From Cristatella mucedo (Eukaryota > Bryozoa > Phylactolaemata > Cristatellidae), in assembly GCA_009760855.2 (NCBI GenBank), contig WPIO01000048.1, positions 831,501 through 895,500 on the forward strand: a stretch of 64,000 bases of DNA, read 5' to 3'. The notes under the pieces were generated by a model. It was given only the letters and a program-made list of their open reading frames with translations, searched no databases and had not been told where the DNA came from. Each line of letters starts with the position of its first letter. Within the stretch, counting starts at the first letter, position 1. Positions 9,701 to 20,592 of this stretch are shown here, in pieces. The position numbers and the translations under genes are program-made.

Positions 9701-12700
9701 AATTATAGTGGCTAGCAAGCGGCTGTGCGATTATCTGTGGGCGAGGCAGCGTAGAAGCCTCAGCGATGTCCATGGGCAGACAGTTGCGCTCCAGGAGTCG
9801 GCGCAGGAGCAGCGGTGCCGAGCTCTAGCTCTAGGAAATCTCCGAGCCGCGCGAACGTCGTCGCTGTACGCTGCGGTCGGTTTGGGTAGCCTGTGGTAGA
9901 AATGACCTTACGTCTGAACACGCACGGGCGCTCCGCATCGCTGCCGCATGCCAATATTGGCAGCGTACGTGCTGCGGCATGCGTACTTCGATGCAGCGAC
10001 AGCGAGTCGCCAGACTGGATTCAGAGGTGCGCGGCTTCGCCGGCACTCGTCGTTCGCCAGCTGGGAGGGGCACCGTTACGAGCCCTGCTTCGGCGGCCTG
10101 GTTCTGGCCGGAAGCAGCTGCGCCTCGATCATTGCTGCTGGCGGGTGCAACTGAGCGAAGTGACTCGCAGGATCAGAGAGAGGGCGCTGAAAGTCGATTC
10201 GATGCTTGACAGACAGCCATCGAGGCTCGGACAGAAGAGATGCCGCGTGGCCGCTGCGCCGCCACAGTTGACAGGCCGGATGCAGCCAGCGCAGCCTCGA
10301 GAGAAGCCGCTAGAATCGGTCTTGTTAAGTTCCGTCGCCACTGTCGGACTTAGGAGGTTCGGCGGCGGCCAAAGGGTCAATGGACGTGGCTCATATTCGG
10401 TTTAACTCCGGCTCCGCGCGTGCTAGGGGGGCGACCAGGAGTGACGACAAAGCTGAGCGTCGGCGTTCCTCGAGCGCCTCGATGCTGGTAGTACCAGCAG
10501 GTAGTCGTCGCTGCAGCCCGTGGAGATTTCTTCAGAAAGCGTAAGCTTCTTAGCAGTTCCTTAGCCGGATTGTTCTAGTAGTAGCCTATGGCCACCAATC
10601 GCAGGAGGAGAGACCGCCCCAGAACTAGGGCTTCGCGCCGCGCTCTAGGGTATTTCTATTTTCTATTTTTCCTTCTAGGTGGACTGACCTCGCGGGCCCT
10701 ACCAGCAGAGAAAGACTGCGAAGCGGCCCCGCCAGGGCGCGCGGGTGTCTCCTGCTCGCGCGCGCCCCCTTCCTCCGGCATCGTCAGCAGCCACTCCTCC
10801 TTTTAATGAATACTTCTTAAAAAAAAGGATAAGAAAAGAAGTGGCTGCGTCTTCTGAAAGCGGACTCCGACTCTGCGGATGTAAGTAGATACTGCAGATG
10901 CAAGTGAAAATACACTGGCGCGGCGCCTTCGGCGAGCGGCCGTCGCGGCGGAGCGGCGCTTGCGCGAGAGGCGGTCGCCGGAGGTCCGACAGTAGACGCG
11001 CACGCAGACATCGAAAGCCACGTAGAAATGCGCGCGCGAGGCGCGCCGTCTGCTGTCGCATCGACGTTACCATCACTGTCGCGCTGGCCGGTTTACCAGC
11101 GCAGCAGCCACGACTAGCGTTCGCTACGCTGCGTCGAACGCCTCGGATGAGTCGGCTGAGTTCGCGGACGACTTCGCATCGTCCGCTTCGCGCGCTGTTC
11201 TTTCCAGCCGCCCCGGGCGCGTCGGCGATCTATTGCTGCAGTCCGGGGAGCCCGGCGGCGGGCGTAGAGGGAGTTAGCGCAGCCGCCGCGAGCAGAATTC
11301 GTAACGCCGCCTAGCGGCCCCCCTCCGAACCTCCGGCGCGCATCGCGCCGGGAGATACGCCAACCGCCCGATTAATGAAACCCAATTATTCCTGCTCTCA
11401 TGCGCGCGGCTTACTGCTGACCGAGCGCAGGCGGCGACCGGACAGCAGCGTGCGTCTAACGACGCCCAGTGACGCCAGCCGATGGCGACGGCAGCCGACG
11501 GCGACGGAGTGACGAGCGCGCGCCTCTGCCTCCGGTGTACACGACACGCGGGTGGTGGTGGTGGTGATGGTGGGAATGAGCGCGGTGGGGCGAACACGGA
11601 TTCGCGCCGACGGCGGCAGCGCTAGTATTTTAAGCCGACCATCGAGCGGAGCGGCTCATCGGCTCCGCGGCCTTGGCGTCGGATGGGCGGCCGCCGCGCA
11701 GCGCCGGGAAGGCGCGGCTGGAAGTGAGCGGTCGAATTGCTCCAGCTTGGCAATCCGGACGCGAGCGCGAAGCCGGTTAGGTCCGGACGGTAGCCTGTCG
11801 TGATCGCGTGGGTGCGAGCCACAGCTTTCCGACCCTCTAGCTCGGCCTGGTTTTGTCGCGTTCGTTCGGACTGCCGCGCCGCTGGCTTTGTCGCGTTCTC
11901 GCGCGCTTTTTCCTTTGAGCCCATCAAACCGCGACAACCCCTAGGACGGCGGCAATTAGCGGCGAAAATCGTCGGAGTGGGTTTTTCATTGCGGAGACAT
12001 TTTTCATTTCATTAGATGCGTTCAAAGCAGCAACAACAGGAAGTCGGAGCCCCCCCCCCCGAGTGGAAGCGTCGACGCGGCCGCGGTCCGCCGGCCGCGC
12101 GAGCGCCCCCTCCCTCCAGGGCTCCGCGACCGAGTTCGCTCCTCAGAAAGCGGCGTGGCGTGGAGCCAACAGTTAACGTTGCGAGTTCGTCCGTTCAAAT
12201 GCGGTACTTGTCGAATGCGACCGTCCTGCGGTTGGCTTCGCGCGTAAATGAAACTGTGGCTGCGGCTCGTCCCGAATGTGCGCGCGCGGGGGGGGGGGGG
12301 CGGGGGCGCCACCGCCGGTTGCTCCCTTCCCGACATCCTCCTCCCCGCCCGCCCGCCCGCCCACCCACCCCCCCCCCCCCCCTCGCCGCTGCTCCCTACG
12401 GAAGTTGCGGTGAGAGCGGCGGAAATCTCACGTCAAGCGGGCTGTACAATGGGAGGTCGCTGCGCCCGCAGGTTGCACTGGTGGCCGTGGCCGAACGCTG
12501 GCAGGCGATTGGGCGCGTGGCGGCGAAATGATGGCGGCGAAATGAGCATCTGCGACGGGCCTCCGCCTCCGGTGCAGACCGGCCGCCAGTGCGCCGCCCG
12601 ATCGGCCCCGGCTCGGGCTGAAGCTGCACCCGCCGCCGCCGCCGTTGGAGGCAGCCAAGTTAAGCGGAAGCGAGCCTGCAGAAGCAGGGAGTTGTGGGCA

Positions 12701-13689
12701 GGGCGCTATGGGCTGCGCGTTCTTTGGGAGCTCGCGGCAGTCTTGGTTGACTTCTTCGCCAGTGCACTCCTGCGCGGGGCCTCTCCCGTGGGGTGGCGGG
12801 CTCGCAGCGTCGCAAGTCCGTTAACGAGCTCGGACTCACTTCTTGCGGCAGAAGAGACGGTCCGATAGCGGGAAGAGCCTTCGATGGTCGAACATTGCAC
12901 GCTCAAAAAAAAAGTGAGACGCGGCTCGCACGCAGCGATAACACCACACGTTCAGCTGCTGCCTGCCCTGCTTCGCATCACAGCGAGCCAAGGCTTTTGC
13001 CGCAGCTCCGACTCCGTCCGGGCGGTCGCAGCTGGAGCAAGGCCCGCTCTCGGGCGCGCGAAAAGAAGACAGCCTTTCGATCCCGGCAAACTTGTTTTCA
13101 TCTCATTTAATTTCAAATGAGCCGCCGCGCGCGCGACCGAGCAAATGGACGCCCAGATCAATTGCCGCGTTCGCTCTCCAGACTCTGCGGCACTAGGCGC
13201 TGCGTTTAACTGCTAAAATATGGCGTGAGCGAATCATCCAACGGCGTCAGCGAGGCGGATAGAGAACGTGCGGCCGCCCCCGTCCGACCGCGCTCTAACT
13301 AATGCAATGGAAACGCTACAAATCTCATTCTGACCGGCGCAGTTCAGGCCTGCTGCTGCGGCGAGCAGCAACCGCCGCAGCAGGGCGGCGGCGCGGATCG
13401 AAGCGGCTCTGCAGTCTGGGTGCGGCGGCGGCCAGTGGCTACTCATGCAGCCGCTGGCTGCTGCTGCTGTGGCGGCGGCGGCGGAAGAGCTCTCTGCGCC
13501 CAGAGCGGCAGCGCTCGCTCCGCTCGAGAGCGCGCGAGCGGGCCAATGGAAAGCGAGCGGGCGGGCCAGCGGAAGCGGCCGCTCGCGCCGGAGCGAGCCC
13601 TCGATCGCGCCCCGCCAATCGTACCGCCGCTGGCGCGCGAGCCAGCGTGCAGCCACCGTGCTTGCCGCCGCGGCACGAGTCGGTCTCGA

Positions 13690-13795
13690 GGTCGAGTCGG
13701 TTGGCTGACCTTGTTGGCGACCTCAATGGGCTCTCCAACCGCTGCGCTACGAGAGGTGCACGGGTTCGATTGCGCACTTAATCGTGCATACGTGT
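13690..13795. mobile_element. Possible tRNA-related SINE fragment
   Basis: The plus strand has 'gggttcgattgcgcac', close to a B-box. The preceding 60 bases contain 'ccaaccgctgcgctacgag', whose reverse complement is like an A-box ('gtagcgcagcggttgg'). The boxes point in opposite directions, so this may be chance or a rearranged element. Orientation is uncertain. Confidence 0.3.
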
Positions 13796-14304
13796 AGTGT
13801 CATTTACTAGTGCTACAAACGGGGTGCGGCGGCTCCTGCACTGAGTGCGCTCGCTCGCAGCGGAGGCTCGACTGGAAAGAGGGGCGGGCGGAGGAGCCCC
13901 CGAGAGTGTCTAGCGACTTGTAGGTGCAGGACTAACCAACGCAGGTCTGACGGCAGTAGCGGAAGGTGGCAGCGAAACGGATAGCGTCCATACGTCGTGG
14001 CTGATTTATTTATGTACGGCCTGCTGCTTTACGGACTTTTCGATCGCGTTGCGGCACGTTCATGGCCCGCAGACATTCATAGCGGGTATTGACGCTTTTA
14101 TCTCGCTGTATAGTTTTGACGAGGCATGTTTATTGACGTACAGGTGTACGTTTTGGCGCGCATGTGAACTTGCGAGGGTGAACGACTCCTTATTTTAAGA
14201 GGAAGATGAGTCGCGGCTAAGGAGGGGGCAATGGCTGCACTTGAGGCGCTCGCAGTTCGGCTCTGCTGCCGACGCCGCCGCCGCCGAGGCCAGTTGTGCT
14301 GGGA

Positions 14305-14306
14305 CA

Positions 14307-14346
<40 letters not shown>
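14305..14346. repeat. (CCG)n trinucleotide repeat
   Basis: About 14 uninterrupted CCG units, with a further CGCCGC cluster just upstream (14270-14290). Confidence 0.9.
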
Positions 14347-14399
14347 AGCCCGGTGCTGTTGCGGGAAGGTGAGGAAATCCGATCGGCTAGTGCTTGCGC

Positions 14400-14995
14400 G
14401 ACTGAGCTGCGTCTCTTCCGTGCTTTGTATCTAAGGATGAGAGCTGTGCGTCCGCAGGATTGAGGCGTCTGGCATAAGCCGTCGCGGCTTCCAGCAATTG
14501 TCGCACGGCGCCCAGATGCACCGTTGAATTGCCGCCCGGAAGCCCAAAGCCTCGGGCGAAACTCTTGCTTGGCTCGTCGCCTAGAGCTGAACTCCTGCCC
14601 ATTACACGACTTTCACTTGTACACCCCTAAACTATAGATTACGACACAACCAGTTCCAGCTTCTTACAGTTCAGAGTCCGCGAGTGATATTTTGACAGTC
14701 GTAATCTCGGTGACCTAGCACGCCACCGTTTCGCAAACGCGCGGGTAAGCTCCTAATGAGAAAACCCTGGCTGCCATGCTGCTGTCGGCGGAGTCAGGTT
14801 GACCGTGGGCCGCCGTTGCTCGAGCCGGGCAAGTCTCGACGCAAAGTCGTACGATAAAGACCCGACAGTTCGGGTTTGCTGCTGCGCTCTGCGTCACGGC
14901 GCTCAGCGTCACGGCGCTTTCGCCGCAGAGCTTCCTAGTGACAATCCGCTTGCCGACGGCCGCTGGCGGGACGAGAGAGCTGCAAGTGCGCTGGC
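14400..14995. other. No feature recognised
   Basis: A small imperfect duplication ('gcgtcacggcgct') occurs at 14889-14919. Otherwise nothing. Confidence 0.4.
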
Positions 14996-15145
14996 TCCGT
15001 CCAGCGGCTAAGGCGCTCGCCTCGACCTAGGTCAAGGTTAATGCATCGGGTGTGGGCTCGAGACCAGTGGCATACGCGAAGCGCTCGAATAGAAACTGAA
15101 TTCTCTTTGGGCGCTCTGCAGATGAGTTGAAACTGTTATATAGAT
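14996..15145 (+). mobile_element. SINE-B copy (tRNA-derived)
   Basis: Plus-strand copy of the second SINE family. The head is 'ccagcggctaaggcgctcgc' with the B-box-like 'gggctcgagacc' (15054-15065). After 'ggcatacgcgaagcgctcga' comes the LINE-like 3' hairpin: 'actgaattctctttgggcgc' then 'tctgcagatgagttg' and an AT-rich end. Its head differs from SINE-A (TGGCACAGCGG class A-box) but the tail class is shared. Confidence 0.75.
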
Positions 15146-16310
15146 TATTTATATAGACCCCCGTGGGGCTCGATAGCTGGACTCGAAAATCAGGAACGGA
15201 GCGCGAGCCGCTGGTGGTTCCCACCCAGGCGGCTCGCTCCGGCTGCGCGTATCTGCACGGCACGCAGCTCAGTCAGCGTCGGATGAAGACAGCAGTGGAT
15301 GGGCAGCGCTTTCCAATGGATGGCGGCGACGGGGTGGCTGCACGCGCGCGCGGTGGGGGGGGGGGCAGCAGCGCTGGCAGGACCGCCATCGCATCGTAGT
15401 GGCGCGCCCCGGGTACCTCTCCAGCTGCCTGCCGACAAGAGGCTCTCAGTTGGCGACACAATGGCGGCGGGCGCCGCCGGCAGTCGGTCACATCAAGCGA
15501 GGGCCCTTTCTGCGCTCGCCGAACGCGGCTTTCCTATCTGTTTGCGCGGGGGATTTTCTCGCTGCTTCTCCGCGGCCAAAGTCCGCCTACCAGTCTGCGG
15601 GTGCATAACCGATGACACAGTAGACGACGCGGAGCGGGGCCTTGACCCAGCGCTTAGTAGCAACGCGGCGCGGCAGCGTCTCAGCGGCCGACAACCTGCC
15701 TGCGTGGTTTCACCCACTGGGGCGCAGCTGTAGCGATCACCGCGCGTGCGCGCCACAGCTGCGACCGCCGCGTGTGCGTGCCACAGCTGCGACCGGGCAG
15801 TTTGGCTAGTGCTGCGGCAGCGTCGAGAGAGCTCGCACTGGCGCTGCACCGGCTTTGACCTCTCCTCTGCTCGGCGCATTTATTTGGTGGGGTGCCAACG
15901 GACATCCGGGCTTCTGGACGTGTTTCTAAACTCACGTGCGCACACGCTTCAACTCCCATCCCCGAGATCTTGCACCTCTCGCCTTCCCTGGTAACTGTTT
16001 CAGTAGCCGGCCCGGTAACCTTGTTTCATGGTTTAGCTGTTGTTAAACTATACTAACGCAATTCGTGCCGACGAGTGGCTGCGACTTGCTTTCGTTGAGC
16101 CACAGATTCTGCCGCGGACAAGTCCGAAAAAGCAACCGTCGTTTCGCAGCATACGTATCCGACATCGTTGAACGACATGAAAGGAGACGTCGCCCATTTC
16201 ACTGTGCTCCGCCAAAGCTGATCCGTTGCAATGTTTTCTGGTTAACGACGGCATCGTCTGTCCGGCAGATAAGCAGGGCGCCAACTACTAAGGCTTGGTC
16301 CGAAGCCGCC

Positions 16311-16565
16311 ATGCTACCCAAACGTTCGTGGCCGTTTTCCATCTCCACCTCCTTCTCCTCATCCACTCTTTCTTCGTGCTCGTCATGCATGTCGTCGTCG
16401 TTCTCTTCCGCATCGTCCTTGCGGCTCCGCTCCTCCTTCCTCCTCGCCGTCGTCGCTGCTATTGTACCTGACCTTGCCCTTGCTCTCCTTACCCTCCTCA
16501 TTCACCTCGTTGTCGTCGTTGTCTCCCTCGTCCTCTTTCTCGGCATCCTCTTCCTTCTCCGCTAA
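16311..16565. other. Low-complexity open frame: hydrophobic on plus, acidic on minus
   Basis: The plus strand has ATG at 16311 in the context 'gccgccatg', a textbook Kozak sequence. It gives 84 codons ending TAA at 16563. The product starts Ser-rich and ends in a long Leu/Val/Ile stretch that would span a membrane. In the exact antisense codon phase, the second half reads as an Asp/Glu-rich protein ('DNDDNEVNEEGKE'). A neighbouring minus-strand phase reads 'ENDDDMHDEHEERVDEEKE' over the first half. GAN codons read backwards give NTC/NTT codons, so a real acidic exon on the minus strand with one frame change would create the hydrophobic plus frame, and the reverse is also possible. The tract may equally be simple pyrimidine-rich DNA. 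I know no homologue. Confidence 0.2.
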
Positions 16566-17006
16566 TACTCACACTCCTCTTCATTTTCCTCATTCTCGTC
16601 CTGCTCGGTGGTAAGCCTCTGCCGTGGCTTGCTTACTAGCTTGCTCGAGAGTGCTCCGGCATTCAGTCGGCGTCAACCTGGCCGGTACTGGCGGCGATGT
16701 TGCAATCAGGAAGCCTCCAAGACGAGGCATTAATGGCGAGCCAAACCGGGGACGAACTACGACAGCGCATTAGCGTGCGTAAATATTGATAGTGCGCCGA
16801 GTTAGCGCCAGGCAGGGCACCTCAAAGGGAGCGAGTCGCTGCCAATCGCGGGCGGCTGCCTATCCAACCAAAATATCCCTGCAGCAGCGGCAACAGCGGT
16901 GGCTCGGTGCTCGGCCTCGACCTTCGCCGTCTCGGCCAGCGGCTTGTGGGCGACCGACGTCAGCTGCTGAAGCGAGCCCGACGACCTGATCGAATGACGT
17001 AGCCGG

Positions 17007-17100
17007 CCACGATCTGCTCCGTTCGGAGCCGGAGCAGATCGTGGCTTCGGCCGCGGCATTGCCTCGGTATGCTCGGGCAGATCGTGGCTTCGGCCGCGGC
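17007..17100. repeat. Inverted plus direct repeat cluster
   Basis: Fourteen-base arms 'ccacgatctgctcc' (17007-17020) and 'ggagcagatcgtgg' (17031-17044) form a perfect hairpin with a 10-base loop. The right arm belongs to a 24-bp unit (17034-17057) repeated exactly at 17077-17100. Confidence 0.9.
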
Positions 17101-17924
17101 TAAAGGCTTTCGGTGCAAATCGCCCCCTGCAGCACACAGAGGAAGAGCGCGCAGGACGCAGGAAGACGCGAGCCACGCCTGTGTAGGCGAGGTTGGCCGC
17201 CGAGAGCTCAGCTGCAGCAGAGGCCCCCCCCCGCTAGAAAAGGCTGACGTTTCTAGTGCAGTTTCTCGTGCAGAGTTTCAGTAACTGTTGACCGCTACAG
17301 GCGCCGGCTATTCTCCTGTTATATGTGCTGGGTGCCGGTTACGACGCCGAGTAGCTAGCGCATCGGTCAGTCAGTTCCGTCCTCGACAAGTTCCTATCAA
17401 GCTAAAGGCTGGATAGTCGCTCCTCGTGGAGACCCGATTCCAGCAAGGCACCGCGAAGGTTCAGTCGGGCAGCTGACGTCATGGTCAGCCTTTATAGTTG
17501 CACGAACTTGCTGACAGAGTCAACATGTCAGCGAGCCGCGCCAGTGTTTGCCTGCAGCAGATGCCATGCACTAGCTTGCATATAATGCTCTGCTACATTG
17601 GCACTCCGTTTCCCCCCCCAACATACTGGCGGGTGAATGGGGGAAACGTGCGAACGTAGAAAATCAACCAGGGGTGATTTAGTGGAGGGGCTGGAGGTAA
17701 CATCTCGTATTCAACAACCTTGCTAGCTGTTCCAGAGGTCAAACGCGCAGGTCAAAGGTCGCGCATCGAAAAGGAGTTTCTCCTAGCGCCAGAGCAGCAG
17801 CTTGTGTCACCAATGTCAGGTGCATAGCAAGCAGCCAGGAGTTCGTTAAGCGGGCTGACCTTCAATAAGACGGTTGAACTTGAACTTGGACGGAGCCAGC
17901 GAAACGTATCTAGCGGCAGACGTG

Positions 17925-18075
17925 AGCCCTAGCCGAGGGTTTAAGTATTCGCACGTCAAGACCTACTGTGTAGGTTCGAATAGTGCATCGACGCAATTGT
18001 GTTGTTCGCTGCCTGTGGATTGATGGCCGCCGATGCTTTTTTGCCACCATACAAATGAGGCTGCTGAATCAGCCA
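17925..18075 (+). mobile_element. SINE-A copy, diverged (tRNA-derived)
   Basis: Plus strand: 'cctagccgagggtttaag' in place of the A-box, 'gtaggttcgaatagtgc' as B-box, and the tail 'ttttgccaccatacaaatga' followed by 'ggctgctgaatcagcc', diagnostic of SINE-A. A LINE-B fragment starts about 190 bases downstream. Confidence 0.65.
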
Positions 18076-18264
18076 ACCTCTTACTTTTTCCTTTCCTTTT
18101 TAAACACTTACAGGACTGCCGCCGGGTTTGAGAGCGGCGGCCATTCTCGAAGCTGCCTCCCCATGTCTCTGGCTAAATCATTAATAAGTGCACAACGCCC
18201 AACGCACAAACACTTGTCGAAATGAATGACGGTAAAGCCTACATCCTAGCTATGGATGAGCCTA

Positions 18265-18556
<292 letters not shown>

Positions 18557-18646
18557 TATCCTTCAATCACTTGGCAAGATGGCCAGCGTTGTCTTCCCTA
18601 CAAAGACCACTTCTACTATTAGCGAAGCTAGTCGACAAGCAGTGAG

Positions 18647-18647
18647 C

Positions 18648-18683
<36 letters not shown>

Positions 18684-18702
18684 TTACACACACACACACA
18701 TA

Positions 18703-18742
<40 letters not shown>
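18647..18742. repeat. Compound (CT)n-(CA)n-(TG)n microsatellite
   Basis: CT at 18647-18669, CA at 18669-18700 and TG at 18705-18738. The CA and TG blocks are inverted copies and could fold into a hairpin of about 15 CA/TG pairs. Confidence 0.95.
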
Positions 18743-19140
18743 CGTAAGTTGCCTACTTTTAGCTAGAAAACCCCTGCAAAAATGCAGCTTGGATTAAATG
18801 AGGAAACTTGCCCAGCTGATCATGCGCTGTGTGACATCCAACCTGCAACTCTGTGACTCAACACTCGCAGAGCACACTGCGTTTGCAATCAAGCTTGAAG
18901 GCTTTTAGAAAGAAGTTACAAACGTTCCGGCTTCTCACAGCATCTTTAAAGTCCGAAATCTAATTCTTTCTGTCGATGTTATGCGAACTGAGGCTGCACG
19001 TCGATTGACACCAATCAATCGACGTGCAGCAGCCTTTCCAGCGTATTTAAATTGCCTCGAAAGGACTTAGTTCCGTCGGAGCGCTGTAACAATCTCAGTT
19101 TAATTATTATTAAATTTTGAAAAGCCACGAACGAGGCTGG
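18743..19140. other. No gene; contains a perfect hairpin
   Basis: The only structure is the inverted repeat at 18993-19030. Confidence 0.5.
18993..19030. repeat. Perfect 16-bp inverted repeat
   Basis: Arms 'gctgcacgtcgattga' (18993-19008) and 'tcaatcgacgtgcagc' (19015-19030), loop of 6. No T run follows, so it does not look like a bacterial-type terminator. Confidence 0.9.
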
Positions 19141-20154
19141 AGCGTACCAGTCGCCAGAGATCGTTGTTTTTGGGACGCCGTACTATGGCGGGCCTATTTC
19201 TGGGGGGGGGGCCTATGGCGGGCAAATGGCCGACTCGACGACCGTGCTCCCGCTCCTCTTCTGCCGGCCCCTCCCTCTGAGTAACGCGCGAGCCGCGAAA
19301 GGTGACACCAAACCCTGCCGAGAGGTGCTGCGCTGCTGCGAGCTAGCGGTGTAGACGCTAGCGCCGGCGCGGAATCACTATTGGGTCTCGTCGCATCCTG
19401 GTCGGCGACATTCTTTCGCGTGTGCGCGCGGGGGGGGGGGGGGCCTGTGAGAGGGCGATCGGACGATGAGGTCTGAGGGAGAGAGGGCCGTGCGCCGTTA
19501 CCTGGCATTCCGCAAGTCGGACTTCGGCCGTGGCCTAATCAGCGCGACGACAGCTTGCAGCAAGCTCAGCGCCGGCGCTCTGCGGGCCGGCGCTGCGTCG
19601 CGGCGCCCTTCCGCGGCTGCCGAGCGCGTTCGAGAGGGCGAGCAAACCTCGTACACAAGTAAATCGAGCTCCATTTGGCTGGCAGGGCGTTCCGCATCGC
19701 TTTTCCGCTAGCGGCGTGCCCCCACCCCGTGTCATCCTCCTCGCCTCGTGCGTGCAACTCCTTCGAAACGCCGCCCTTCGACCGCTCGGCAATAGTCGGC
19801 GGTGGTGCGTCGTTACCGCGCGCGCGACTACAGAGAAAGGAAGAAAGTGGCGGCGGAAAAAAGAAATCGCTCTGCATTAGTCTCTGGTCAGCCCGAGAGT
19901 GAAGCCACTTAACGCAGAGTGTTCGCCCGAGAGAAGAACCGCTCAGAAGCCGCTCAGGCGCATGCGCGCAGCTCGCCACAGCTGCGGCTCGCGAGCTGGC
20001 TTCTCGAGCGATTTGCTCAAGTCGCGTGACTGTGCTGTCGGTCGCGTATGATTGCGGATTCTGATGGAGGCGGCAACAGCATGGGGTTTTGCTGCGAGTT
20101 CAGCGACGTGACGCTGCGAAGCGCTTCAAACGTTGGAAAAAGAGAGACAGACAG

Positions 20155-20330
<176 letters not shown>

Positions 20331-20565
20331 GGGCGACCGTAGGCACGCTGGATGTCGCCGATAATCAACACCATGACATTAGTTGCTTCCTTCGTTCTAA
20401 GAAAGTGCCGTAAAGGTTCTCCTCGAAGAGACTGGGGAGAGGCGAAGAACTGCCGGCAAGATTGCGCCCCGCAGGCCTCGGGTGACGATGAGGGACGATT
20501 ACGTGGAGGAGCCACCTCTCCGCTCCCGTCGCACCTCCGTCCAGCTCCGCCGGTTGAGCGACCCG

Positions 20566-20592
20566 GACTCCTTCGCTTGATGCGAAGGAGTC
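20566..20592. repeat. Perfect 11-bp hairpin
   Basis: Arms 'gactccttcgc' and 'gcgaaggagtc' with a 5-base loop 'ttgat'. Confidence 0.85.

Larger units (their letters stand above)
9700..14400. other. GC-rich, CpG-rich block without recognised gene
   Basis: A long GC-rich domain. It holds oligo-G (12288-12300, then C and G5) and oligo-C (12368-12382) runs and a (CCG)n array (14305-14346). CCAAT-type motifs occur next to GC-rich sequence at about 12508 (ATTGG, inverse), 13542 and 13614. A pyrimidine tract ending in 'ccttctag' at about 10658-10679 resembles a 3' splice site but leads to no recognisable exon. Open frames up to about 200 codons lie on both strands and in overlapping frames, as GC bias predicts. 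This is a plausible place for a promoter and first exon, but I cannot assign a product. Confidence 0.5.
15146..17924. other. GC-rich stretch, mostly without recognised gene
   Basis: It contains a 12-base G run (15354-15365), a near duplication of 'gtgcgtgccacagctgcgac' type at 15743-15794, an acidic/hydrophobic low-complexity frame (listed separately) and a repeat/hairpin cluster (17007-17100). No homology is recognised in other frames. Confidence 0.45.

Noticed and set aside
10658-10700. 3' splice site and downstream exon
   Set aside because: The pyrimidine tract and AG are good, but the following frame shows no homology and no matching donor can be chosen.
20566-20592. Hairpin as a bacterial-type terminator
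   Set aside because: No T run follows and the genome context is eukaryotic.
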